Shown: one piece after another, positions 9,101 through 15,197 of the stretch | Numbering within the stretch: position 1 is the stretch's first letter | Layout of the letters: each line of letters opens with the position of its first letter | NCBI GenBank assembly: GCA_026989995.1 | Contig: JALSIO010000536.1 | Span: 1 to 15,197, forward strand | Length of the DNA stretch: 15,197 bases | Origin: Myxococcales bacterium | Lineage (GTDB): Bacteria > Myxococcota_A > UBA9160 > JALSIO01 | Direction: 5' to 3' | The notes under the pieces: generated by a model | The model's database searches: none | What the model saw: the letters and a program-made list of their open reading frames with translations, nothing else | Told to the model about the DNA's origin: nothing | Program-made: the position numbers and the translations under genes

Positions 9101-12100
9101 GTCGCGGCGGCATTCGAGAGCGAGATCTTCGACGCACCCTTCGTGCCGGTGGACCTCGTCCTGCCGGGCGATCTCCGGATCGACCGGGTCTTCGGCCAGA
9201 TCTTCTACGACCGCGACCAGCAGCTGCTCTCCGGAACCTTCGGCGGGCGCCTCTCGTTTCCCGAGCTCGACGGGGCCTTCTTCGAGGTCTCGCAGGCCAG
9301 TCTCGATACGGCGGGCAACCTGAGCGTGGACGCCGCCACCGCCGGTCCGCTGCCCTTCGATGGCCTGGCCGCCACCGCGGCGCTGTCGGTGAGCTACGCC
9401 CGATCCACGGCGAGCCTGGATGTCAGCGGCACCGGGAGCCTCCTCTTCGACACGGGCGAGCGCGTGGACGTCGGGGTGGCCTACGACACCGAGACGGACG
9501 TGCTCGCCTTCACGAGCCTGGCGCAGGGCCTCGAGATCCGCTTCGGCGACGACTTCGTGATCTTCCAGGCGGGGCTGGACTTCGCCCTCTCCACCGTCCG
9601 ACCGCAGGGCCGCCTGGGGCTCACCGGCTCGGCGGGCCTCTTCGCCCGGAAGCCGCTGCCCCCGCCCGACCCGCTCGGGGCGAGCACCGTGTCCGGCGAC
9701 GACTTCCATCTGTTCATCGAGGGCCTGACCGTCGTGATCGAGGCCGATCCCCTGGGCTTCTCCGTCGCCCTCGACAACGGCCTCCTGCACCTCCCCTCCT
9801 TCATGAGCCCGTCGCTCTGCGCGGGCGGCGTTCCGGGCCCCACCGACGGACCGGTGGTGAATCTCGGCACCGCTTCCCCCCTCACCCTGGACGTGCTCTT
9901 TGGCGACCCCCCGCTGGTGAGCGTGAACGGAAGCGTGGATTTCGCGAACCTCGGATTCCGGGTCCCCGATCTCTCGAACCTGACGGTCGAGGTCTGCAGC
10001 GCCACCCTCACCCTCCAGGGCGCGACGCCGCCGGTCCTCTCGGGTGTGAACGGTCGGCTGCGGATGGAACTCCCCGAGGACACCCTCGAGGTGGCGCTGC
10101 AGGACGCCACCTGGGACCTCGCCGGCTTCCCCGTGGGCCGCGTGCGCCTCATCGAGGACTTCACGCTCTTCGAGAACGGGGGGTTCGCGGTCACGCTCCG
10201 GAGCGACGACGGCCAGTCCCCGACCAGCTGCCAGATCTCCGCCGAGGACACCTGCCTCGGCACGCCGCTCGCCGGGACCGGCTTCGCCGTCTGCGATGCG
10301 GGCGGCGTTCCGCGCTTCGAGCTGGTGGGCAACCTCGACCTCACCGTACCCGGCGAGGTCCTGGCGCTGGCCGACCCGCCTGGCGGCGACGCCACGGTGC
10401 GCGCCGGAACCTGCGGCGGCCTGGCGGTGGAGGCGGGGCCGACCGTCGAGGTGCTGGCCGGAAGCCTCTTCGTGGCGGGTGACTTCCGCCTCGGTGGTTC
10501 CGGGGACGGGACGGGGGGCGTGCTCGTCCGGGGGGCGAGCCTCGCGGTGGCCGACCTCCAGAACCTCTTCGGACCCCCGGGCGAGGACCTCTTCTCCGTG
10601 GTCCTCTCCGGCGGCATCCAGGTCGGAGCGGGCGGTCCCGGCTTCGGCCTGCAGGGCGCGACCTTCCGCTTCCGCCGCAACCAGCTTCCCATCTTCGGCC
10701 TGGGCGGCCTGCAGGTCTCCACCGGCGACCTCGCCCTCTTCGACGGCCTCTCGGTCAACGTCACCGACGCGAGCCTTTCCTTCGCCGATCCCGACCTGCC
10801 TCTTCTCGACGGCCAGGGACGCCCCGCGCTGATTGCGCCCTCGAACCTGGAGATCTCCGTCAGCGGAACCGCCAGCATCCCGCCCGTCACCGGAGCGGTG
10901 GACGACCTGGTGCTGGTCTTCGATCCGTCCACCGGCCTTCCCGAGGTCGACTTCTCGCGCCTCGAGGGGCTGGGGTTCGGCATCCAGGATCTGGAGATCC
11001 CGCCGCTGTTCCTGACCGGCAAGGTGTTCCTGGGCGGCTTCGAGAACCCGCCGGAGAGCCTCTTCCTGGCCGGCCGGCTCGGTGCGAAATTCGAGGGCGC
11101 CGGTCTCGTGGTCTCCGCCGCCTTCAGCGTGCAGGACGGACCGATCGGGCTGTGCATCGACGTCTCGGCGGGGCCGGGCGGGATCCCCCTCGGACAGTCG
11201 ACCTTCCTGCTCACGGGGGTGGCGGGCGGCGTGGTCTTCCCGCCCGACCCGACGGAGACCTTCGCCGACCCCTGCAGCTTCGTGGACGACTACTTCACGC
11301 CGGGCGGCGACCCCATCTCCGCCCCCGCGGTGAACGGGGGTACGGGCGCCGCTGCGGGAGGGTCCGGGGGAGGGCGCGGCGACTGGCGCGCGCGCCAGGG
11401 CGCCGCGCTCAGCTGGGCCGCATTCGACGCCCAGATCGAGCGGCTCCGCGCCGAGCACGCGCTGCTCCGGGCGGCTCCCCCGGTCTCCCCACGTCCGCGT
11501 GGCGGGCGGCCCCCGGTGTCGACCTCCCTCGCGGCGGACCCGGGAGCCGCGGGTGGCGGGGGTGCCGGAGGAGACGCGGGCGGTGACGCGCCGCTGGTCT
11601 TCGGCGACTGCCCGCCGCCCTCGATCAGCCTGCTGTGCCAGCCGCATCCGGATGCGGCGAGCTTCGACCGCCGCGTGATCGTGAAATTCACGTCCCTCAC
11701 CGAGGAGCAGGTCGACGCGATCCTCGAGAACGCCGGCCTCGACCCGGTCACCCTGGCGGGCATGACCCCCTCGGCGATCGGCGCGGCGGTGGCGCAGGCG
11801 GTGCGCGACTTCGTCGAATCGCTGTGGCCGCTGGGGAGCACCCCGGAGCTCGAGGCGCTCTTCCAGCAGCAGCTCGATGCCGCCCAGGGTGTGCTCCAGG
11901 AGCTGGTCGAGGGTGCCGTGGCCGACGTCACCGGGGACGCGGAGATCCGGCAGGCGATCGTGGACGCGGCCTACGCCGGCATCCCCTGCCCCTCGGTGGT
12001 GGTCAAGCTCTCGGCCACCCTCTCCCAGGTGGCGGTCTCCTCCTTCCTGTCGGCCACCGGCAGCTACGTGCTCAACGACGGCGCCGGCACGGGCCTCGGC

Positions 12101-15100
12101 GCCACCATCCACCTGATGGGCATCCCGGTCGGCAGCGCCCTCGGCTACTTCTCGCTCACCGACGCCGAGGGTCGACCCGAGCCCTCGGTGTGCGGCACCG
12201 CCGAGGCCGGGATCGGACCGCTCGAGTTCGGACGCCTCGATGCCCTCTACGAGTGCCCGGGCTGCATCGGCGGGGTACTGCAGGCGGTGGGCGGGCTCGC
12301 CACCTGCGCCGTGGAGCCGGCCGCCCGCGCGGCCCTCTGTGCCGCCCTGCACCGCGTCGCCCCGGAAGCGCAGCCGGACCCGGCAGACGCCGACTGCGAC
12401 GCGGCCGGAATCCTCCAGACCCTCGTCGCAGGCGGCGCACCCGGCGCATCCGACCCGGTGATCGCCGCCACCCAGGTGGTCGGCGAGCTCTTCCAGTCGG
12501 GCGCCACGACCCTCGGCGCCGCGTTCCCGGCCTGCTTCGCGGGGCTGATCGGCCAGGCCTACGACACCATGAACCCCGTCTTCGGCCTCGGCGGTGTCGC
12601 CCAGGCGAAGCTCTTCGGGCTGCCGGCGACCCCCGAGCTGGCCTCGGTGAACGCGCTCCTCGCCAAGGACGCGGACACGGGGCACATCGTCTACACGGCG
12701 GAGGTGGGGCTCTCGCCGTCCCATCTGCTCTCGACGCTCTTCTACAACCTCCTTCCGGTCTTCGACTCGGGCACGCTCGGCGTGCGCTACACGTTGCCCG
12801 TGGGCATCGAGGCCCTCCAGGCGGGGCTCCGGGGAGATCTCGCCGACCCGGCGGCGCTCGGGGCCTACGCCGAGGCGGCGCTGAACGACTTCCTCGACGG
12901 CGCCCTGTACACGCTGAGCTACCAGATCTCTCCCTTCGGGATCCCCCTGGCCAACGCCGAAGGGCGTCTGCTCCTGCCGGACCTCCTGAACCACCCGGTG
13001 AGGACGGGCTTCGAGCCGGGGACCGACATCGCGCCGCCGCTCCCGAGCCGGCGGGCGCTGCTGATCCAGAGCGTGGCCACCCCGGGCCAGTTCCTCGGCA
13101 ATCCGTTCTGGGCCGGAGACCGCTTCGACCTCTTCGAGATCTATCCGGAAGGGACGCCGGAGAGGGCCGCCCTGGAGAACTGCCGCGCGGGCGCCCTCCC
13201 GGAGGAGCGCGCGTGTGCCCTGCGCGAGGACTTCTTCCCCCACGGCGGCCTGGTCGGGGCCGGCCGGATGCGACTGCCGCGCCTGCTCATCGACGCCCCG
13301 CCGGTGGCCGAGGTGCAGACCCTCGCCTCCGACTCCGACCTCCTCACCAAGGTGGCGGTGGCGCTCGATCTGCTCGACCGGTACGTGACCGGGCCGGACG
13401 CGATGGCCGAGGTGGGCACCCTCGCCTTCTACCTGCCCGCGCCGAACCCGCCGACCCTCGCACTCGACCCGGGCGCCGAGCTCGGACCCGCCGCCCTGAT
13501 CCAGGACATCCTCGAGAACTTCGACCCGGCCGGAAGCTCGGCCTCCCAGCCCCCGTCCTTCTATCCGATCGAGGTGGCCTTTCTCGAGGGCGAGCTCGAG
13601 ACCTCGATCCTGGGGGTTCCGATCGGCGAGGCCCGTGTGGCGGTCGAGCCGCCCTCCCTCTTCGAGATCCGCGCGAGCCTCGACGAAGCGGCCTGCCCGC
13701 TCGACGATCCCACCAGCGGGAACTGGCTGCGCTGCTTCGTGCCCGCCGCGGATCTGGTCTTCCGCGTGACGCAGGAGGCGCCCGCTCAGGTGCCTTTCGA
13801 GGAGCGGTTCGCGGGTGTCCAGGCGGCGCTCCAGGCCGCCACCACCGACTTCGACCGCATCGCGGCCCTTGCCGGGCTGGACGCCGCGCTCACCCTCGAC
13901 CTGCCCGACGTGGAGCTGGTGGCCGGGCTCCAGGACCTCCGGATCCCGCCCGGTCTCGACGCCTTCCTCGCCGGGGGCGCCAATGCGACACTCTACGCCT
14001 ACACCCCCCGCTTCGCGCCCGGCGCCTGCGTGCTTCCGGGCACCCTCGCCGCCGTGCGCTGCCACGGAGGCCTCCTCCTGGAGGCGGACCTCGACCTCCG
14101 ACTGCCCGGCTCTGACGGCACGCTGCTGCGGGTCGACCAGGCGCGCCTGGCCGTGGAGCCCCGGCCGGGCCAGCTCCCGCGGCTGGTCGGCGAGCTCCAG
14201 GCAGCCCTCCTGCCCCTGGTCCCGGGCGTGGTCGAGATCGAGGGCCTCGACTTCTCCTTCGACACCGCTCCGGAAGCCCTTCGGCCCATCCTCGCCGGGC
14301 GCGGCGCCCTGCGCCCGGTGGTCCTCTCCCCCACCGGTGCCGCGACCTGCGCCGCCGGCGAGCCCTGCGCCACGGTGCGCGCGCCGGCGCCGGCGCCCCC
14401 CGACACCCCGATCCCGGCCGAGGTCACGATCCGTGCCGGTGCGGTGCCCCAGCAGGATCCCCCCTCCGTCGAGATCGCGCTCGGACCGACGGAGATCGAG
14501 CTCGCGTTCTTCGACGCAGGCGTTCGCGCGGAGCTGCACGGCGTGGGCGACCGCAGCCAGCCGTTCACCTTCGCGAGTGAGGGCCCCTGGTCGGCGGGGT
14601 TCACCCTCGCGACCGACTTCCTGATCCGCGACCCCTTCTTCGGCCTGGTGCCCGTGGCCCGGGTCGAGCGGCTCGGCGGCGCGGAGGGCGCACCGCTGTT
14701 CTCGGGCACGGCCCGGGGGCAGGGCACGCAGCCGCCCGAGATCACCGCGACCCTCGTGGGGGGTGCCCGCGTGACCCTCTTTCCGGGCTCTCCGATGGAG
14801 ACGCCCATCGACCTCCTGGCGGGCGAGGCGAGTCTTGCGACCCGCGCCGACGGCACCTTCACGCTCGTCCTGGCCACGCCCGACCTCGGCTCCGGCGATC
14901 CCTTCCGGCTCGGAGGAACGTCGCTTCAGATCCAGCGCACCGCGGGCGCGGTCGAGGTCCGGATCACCGGTCCCGAGCTCACCCTCTTCGGCGGCACGCC
15001 CTTCGAGAACCAGCTCACCCTCCTCCCCTCCTGCACCCTGGCCAGCGACCGCTTCACGTGCGAACCCGGTTCCGGGGTCCTGGACCTCCCCTTCCTGGGC

Positions 15101-15197
15101 CGCTTCGGCTACGCCGGCAGGATCACGCTGGACGGAACGGGCGCGAGCTTCGCTCTCACCACCGAGCAGCTCAGCTTCCCCGCCGATGGCAGTGTGC
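3134..15197 (+). CDS. Giant exported multidomain protein with TSP3/EF-hand module and repeated beta/helical blocks; 3' end outside window
   Basis: One frame of at least 4,021 codons, open to the edge, with G/C at almost every third position; I spot-checked the phase at about ten places. Residues 1-38 resemble a Sec signal (Arg, then hydrophobic 18-31). A Cys at 35 lacks a proper lipobox. Residues 40 to about 329 are unassigned. 330-430 carries TSP3-like Asp-rich repeats and 432-495 two EF-hand/dockerin-like repeats matching the protease tail. About 500-790 is beta-rich; 842-1315 helical; 1345-1493 beta-rich; 1496-1995 helical with coiled-coil-like heptads near 1569-1616; 2006-2732 beta-rich; about 2840-2945 helical; the remainder mostly beta-rich with Cys pairs. 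Gly-rich linkers lie at 662-684, 1319-1339, 2734-2750 and 2802-2820. I recognise no enzyme motif. A surface, matrix or envelope-spanning structural role is plausible, and a lipid-transfer-like beta groove is only a guess. It is divergent from the metalloprotease and probably shares regulation with it. Confidence 0.93.
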   Translation, partial: MQIDARGIPVECRRPGRAALPLVALLLLAAVDPRCGIAPIPAEIELRLTGGTVLLAWPGPEGVEVASHPLSVRTAEGVRTVRAEDGFGLLLRVYPDASDPSLAPAPFRVCRDASGGERPCASDEPSLGPAAQPDGVLRVEVAEVRLPEAVALDDAGHAFRFAALCGAAPGDPLPAGEEAVCTGAYEDAGFGVFGEDVVSLPGPTGWPVSVLRVVGDEAERGALRLRLAALLESPEGHALLLPFELTTGAAQASARLAGEPFRFPEQLGDLLGARLSPEDGSLVLVGAVGTPDDASGPLAGRIVALRLETRLAAPGPGKGALARLRALLPDRDADGTPDAVDPDDDGDGLLDDDDRYGERDPLGFAVGDAVCVESASDPGECLGANHELAAGRGAADGDADGDGIDDFFDNCTAEPNPDQRDTDADGLGDLCDPDLDGDGLVGPSDFFGFFRPCLGARRSTRPACAAADLDGDGLVGVADFFRVFRPRLGLPPGPAGPGAEAGTPLDPEGFVPIDANGQPLEGGVVRVGSDGSLPPFELRPGGRSPLGIGQGLGIRFPAGGRRVELPDGAVIEFSEATADFGPESPLSLDPPLSVSGGTHQLPAEGPLSVEDLMAAFGIDPNQGIPVTLYGTHSLRWVGGRLEGGVLREPAFLPDTSALPLPFPGGGGGGQGGLGGGALGQGGVGSDLELEDGLRLAFHGSTPVPDGSTTPPLLSVPPTQPLVLTLRPDGSLGLEGRVDLAFPGGPRFRADLTLDGPFYELAFYAENLQVPLLDALATVLPAGAAGCVPAGGEAGALDGATRCLEHFAAAYENFTASVVGATPADAVPAGGSGASGSSPTLPSRASLLERVNLATAALDAWGHAAFADAGAGFSLADVRDVVEQAGRAAEASRDLAQVGAYHRALVRARAAVAEAAASAGPADRAALAEALQRVRRVALQRADDPAAARSAASVREALERLVEADELAVEAGLDPQETGHLDVAEAFRRLLRRFLGGHLQDLGVESGVFLPEDNPIAAALNRFQARAALETLLELDRAHRSLSTGGEGLLAGGPAGLPVAEAATQMLLRWRDLTFQRAVDARQASDAVAFFVALRDFMEVDRAAASLLATGSLPPAVQQRLVCFDGDPESFDLPCALGLIGVDLATLVGNELDRPGGERSLESLTAELRTRLDVVRRFPDDFGAIQPLALADHDRIQQILDLEMAALPQIEDPERLLVLLEAGTASEELAEIHGLTENEDWEGIRLPLVVARLGAVAEASRDWTSLLRAARYLLSEAHRFAEAGAQVRRRSYLVHTGDLLQRARNVSFALWLLEGERREQGSAGTGGAPAGGGGGQGPGDRLYEGPELLLPGNLVVERVAGSLSYHRDRRYLAGTLSGRLSLPGFGATLELVGGSFDSGGAFALQAHGSVQLPPGGSAATLSITPRRPLQVRFRPPDDLALAGSARVQLDSGLFFEAFLVLDDPLYGFGMEAGGLRLDLADALRIYVPELPDGEVFTAAVATSLADALSTLNATYEGLAAVAERPLVGDPGSPPAFRDLQLTVPTDGVEAWANTLLADAARGVSRSYASLREPLRESLRALAGSVRELRSQLTDLETLARTLGALERAAAAADALDPEVLDMAELEAAVEATCDAAKDLLASPGSSSSLRRGRRVFDLATRCVAATVQVRGPDADDVTPQLPAFLESVRQGEFRNLGFDPQTGEVSDPAILDGQNLLRLRQSFETVQEITATAAAAGVGADLVTPYRTALGHLFVRIRAQALAELRELFQQRPQLHRRRQDLIDLLMELAITAEAGYFEYPPQVELFDGSFAAHTPTEDFAYLAGELSLPSIAQIPRQEKLREMREPGYRFYTRLVRTLDRAGQDLDAATSTQLDALADELLDELEDFATQPWPAGVVRDANAALGLLLDVATWLEYRDLPGLARIPDVVLPELTVRLVGSAEAQRAWWLLQRYTELLLEGAAAKVEGSTTVLESALLAASADALRGAGRVAAAFESEIFDAPFVPVDLVLPGDLRIDRVFGQIFYDRDQQLLSGTFGGRLSFPELDGAFFEVSQASLDTAGNLSVDAATAGPLPFDGLAATAALSVSYARSTASLDVSGTGSLLFDTGERVDVGVAYDTETDVLAFTSLAQGLEIRFGDDFVIFQAGLDFALSTVRPQGRLGLTGSAGLFARKPLPPPDPLGASTVSGDDFHLFIEGLTVVIEADPLGFSVALDNGLLHLPSFMSPSLCAGGVPGPTDGPVVNLGTASPLTLDVLFGDPPLVSVNGSVDFANLGFRVPDLSNLTVEVCSATLTLQGATPPVLSGVNGRLRMELPEDTLEVALQDATWDLAGFPVGRVRLIEDFTLFENGGFAVTLRSDDGQSPTSCQISAEDTCLGTPLAGTGFAVCDAGGVPRFELVGNLDLTVPGEVLALADPPGGDATVRAGTCGGLAVEAGPTVEVLAGSLFVAGDFRLGGSGDGTGGVLVRGASLAVADLQNLFGPPGEDLFSVVLSGGIQVGAGGPGFGLQGATFRFRRNQLPIFGLGGLQVSTGDLALFDGLSVNVTDASLSFADPDLPLLDGQGRPALIAPSNLEISVSGTASIPPVTGAVDDLVLVFDPSTGLPEVDFSRLEGLGFGIQDLEIPPLFLTGKVFLGGFENPPESLFLAGRLGAKFEGAGLVVSAAFSVQDGPIGLCIDVSAGPGGIPLGQSTFLLTGVAGGVVFPPDPTETFADPCSFVDDYFTPGGDPISAPAVNGGTGAAAGGSGGGRGDWRARQGAALSWAAFDAQIERLRAEHALLRAAPPVSPRPRGGRPPVSTSLAADPGAAGGGGAGGDAGGDAPLVFGDCPPPSISLLCQPHPDAASFDRRVIVKFTSLTEEQVDAILENAGLDPVTLAGMTPSAIGAAVAQAVRDFVESLWPLGSTPELEALFQQQLDAAQGVLQELVEGAVADVTGDAEIRQAIVDAAYAGIPCPSVVVKLSATLSQVAVSSFLSATGSYVLNDGAGTGLGATIHLMGIPVGSALGYFSLTDAEGRPEPSVCGTAEAGIGPLEFGRLDALYECPGCIGGVLQAVGGLATCAVEPAARAALCAALHRVAPEAQPDPADADCDAAGILQTLVAGGAPGASDPVIAATQVVGELFQSGATTLGAAFPACFAGLIGQAYDTMNPVFGLGGVAQAKLFGLPATPELASVNALLAKDADTGHIVYTAEVGLSPSHLLSTLFYNLLPVFDSGTLGVRYTLPVGIEALQAGLRGDLADPAALGAYAEAALNDFLDGALYTLSYQISPFGIPLANAEGRLLLPDLLNHPVRTGFEPGTDIAPPLPSRRALLIQSVATPGQFLGNPFWAGDRFDLFEIYPEGTPERAALENCRAGALPEERACALREDFFPHGGLVGAGRMRLPRLLIDAPPVAEVQTLASDSDLLTKVAVALDLLDRYVTGPDAMAEVGTLAFYLPAPNPPTLALDPGAELGPAALIQDILENFDPAGSSASQPPSFYPIEVAFLEGELETSILGVPIGEARVAVEPPSLFEIRASLDEAACPLDDPTSGNWLRCFVPAADLVFRVTQEAPAQVPFEERFAGVQAALQAATTDFDRIAALAGLDAALTLDLPDVELVAGLQDLRIPPGLDAFLAGGANATLYAYTPRFAPGACVLPGTLAAVRCHGGLLLEADLDLRLPGSDGTLLRVDQARLAVEPRPGQLPRLVGELQAALLPLVPGVVEIEGLDFSFDTAPEALRPILAGRGALRPVVLSPTGAATCAAGEPCATVRAPAPAPPDTPIPAEVTIRAGAVPQQDPPSVEIALGPTEIELAFFDAGVRAELHGVGDRSQPFTFASEGPWSAGFTLATDFLIRDPFFGLVPVARVERLGGAEGAPLFSGTARGQGTQPPEITATLVGGARVTLFPGSPMETPIDLLAGEASLATRADGTFTLVLATPDLGSGDPFRLGGTSLQIQRTAGAVEVRITGPELTLFGGTPFENQLTLLPSCTLASDRFTCEPGSGVLDLPFLGRFGYAGRITLDGTGASFALTTEQLSFPADGSV
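4121..4612 (+). other. Internal TSP3 plus paired EF-hand module of the giant protein
   Basis: Residues 330 to about 430 contain Asp-rich calcium repeats (DRDADGTPD, DPDDDGDGLLDDDD, DGDADGDGIDD, DNCTAEPNPDQ). Then come two EF-hand/dockerin-like loops, DLDGDGLVGPSDFF at 434 and DLDGDGLVGVADFF at 468, exactly 34 residues apart. The DNA keeps an 18-nt identity between the two loops (4442-4459 and 4544-4561), a sign of tandem duplication. The module ends in LGLPPGPAGPG, the kind of tail that closes the protease, yet the frame continues for more than 3,500 residues. Confidence 0.8.
5117..5185 (+). other. Glycine-rich linker 1 of the giant protein, with a G8 run
   Basis: Residues 662-684 are mostly Gly with Gln, Leu and Ala (PGGGGGGQGG type) and separate the unassigned N-terminal part from the first beta block. 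The codons include an uninterrupted G8 run at 5153-5160, a potential slippage point that is in frame here. Confidence 0.7.
6911..7282 (+). repeat. Internal duplication of the giant protein, copy 1 (residues 1260-1383)
   Basis: The copy consists of a helical tail (from RDWTSLLRAARYLL) of 54 residues, a Gly-rich insert, and a beta segment starting LLLPGNLVVERV and ending GRLSLPG. Against copy 2, the helical part is 15 of 54 identical without gaps and the 37-residue beta part 19 of 37 identical, by hand alignment. The Gly-rich insert (1319-1339) accounts for most of the length difference. Confidence 0.75.
7820..7981 (+). other. Coiled-coil-like helix in the second helical block
   Basis: Around residues 1563-1616, Leu, Val and Ala recur every three to four positions between Arg, Glu and Asp (short sample: LREPLRESLRALAGSVREL). 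There is no proline beyond the first turns, as expected for a long amphipathic helix or coiled coil. This is a composition-based reading only. Confidence 0.5.
8966..9265 (+). repeat. Internal duplication of the giant protein, copy 2 (residues 1945-2044)
   Basis: The helical tail RAWWLLQRYTELLL is followed by a beta segment from LVLPGDLRIDRV to GRLSFPE. The shared pattern with copy 1 is L-x-LPG-x-L, RV-x-G, Y-x-RD, L-x-GT and GRLS-x-P. The offset to copy 1 is 685 residues in the helical part and 661 in the beta part. DNA identity is low, so the duplication is old. Confidence 0.75.
11333..11593 (+). other. Two glycine-rich linkers flanking a charged segment in the giant protein
   Basis: Residues 2734-2750 (GGTGAAAGGSGGGRGD) and 2802-2820 (GAAGGGGAGGDAGGD) bracket about 50 residues rich in Arg, Ala and Pro that look flexible. 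They mark the boundary between the beta-rich middle and the Cys-containing last third. The following segment begins with CPPPS and a second Cys (LLCQPHPD), so a disulphide could cap the next domain. Confidence 0.6.

Noticed and set aside
7859..14539. A 2,226-codon open frame on the minus strand opposite the giant gene
   Set aside because: It lies codon-in-register with the sense frame and stays open because that frame lacks TTA, CTA and TCA codons. Its product is Gly/Glu/Arg/Val-rich with no signal or motif, while the sense frame has SD, signal peptide, calcium repeats and internal repeats.
1..15197. tRNA or rRNA genes, CRISPR arrays, insertion sequences, attachment sites, origins
   Set aside because: No cloverleaf-like segments, regularly spaced DNA repeats, transposase-like proteins, terminal inverted repeats or AT-rich origin-like regions were found. 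Nearly all the window is accounted for by the two large genes.

Overview
This window is very GC-rich (about 70% or more by eye), with a G or C at nearly every third codon position in the frames I accept as coding. It holds two large divergently transcribed genes and the edge of a probable third. I see no RNA gene, insertion sequence, CRISPR array or plasmid/phage hallmark. Secreted metzincin proteases and very large exported proteins carrying thrombospondin type 3 (TSP3) and EF-hand/dockerin-like calcium repeats suggest a large-genome environmental bacterium of a myxobacterial/deltaproteobacterial or planctomycete-like kind. That is an inference from style; no taxonomic marker gene is present.

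Layout. 1-186 (minus): probable 5' part of a gene running off the left edge, with a GTG start and a good Shine-Dalgarno (SD) sequence; unrecognised. 187-321: non-coding gap with a perfect 7-bp inverted repeat just after the protease stop codon. 322-2944 (minus): a secreted HEXXHXXGXXH zinc metalloprotease of about 873 residues. It has a signal peptide, a catalytic domain, a beta-sandwich-like domain and a C-terminal TSP3 plus paired EF-hand tail. Its frame is broken by one extra base in a C6 run (G6 at 2299-2304 on the plus strand). 2945-3133: a 189-bp divergent intergenic region that must hold both promoters; it contains a GTAACGG direct repeat with an 11-bp period. 3134-15197 (plus): one uninterrupted reading frame of at least 4,021 codons that is still open at the right edge.

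The giant protein starts with a signal-peptide-like segment and about 300 residues of unknown fold. Next come TSP3 repeats and a paired EF-hand module (about residues 330-495) that matches the C-terminal tail of the neighbouring protease without gaps (36 of 64 identical by hand count). After that comes an alternation of beta-rich and helical blocks, part of which is a recognisable internal duplication (residues 1260-1383 and 1945-2044). A long beta-rich second half follows, with glycine-rich linkers, scattered cysteines and a recurring G-[FIV]-P-[VLI] motif. Both proteins therefore look exported and calcium-binding, and they share a tail module. They may be handled by the same export or anchoring route, and the protease could act on surface or secreted proteins, but no functional link is shown by the sequence.

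The most interesting points are the size and modular repeat structure of the giant protein, the internal position of a module that is terminal in its neighbour, and the homopolymer frameshift in the protease.
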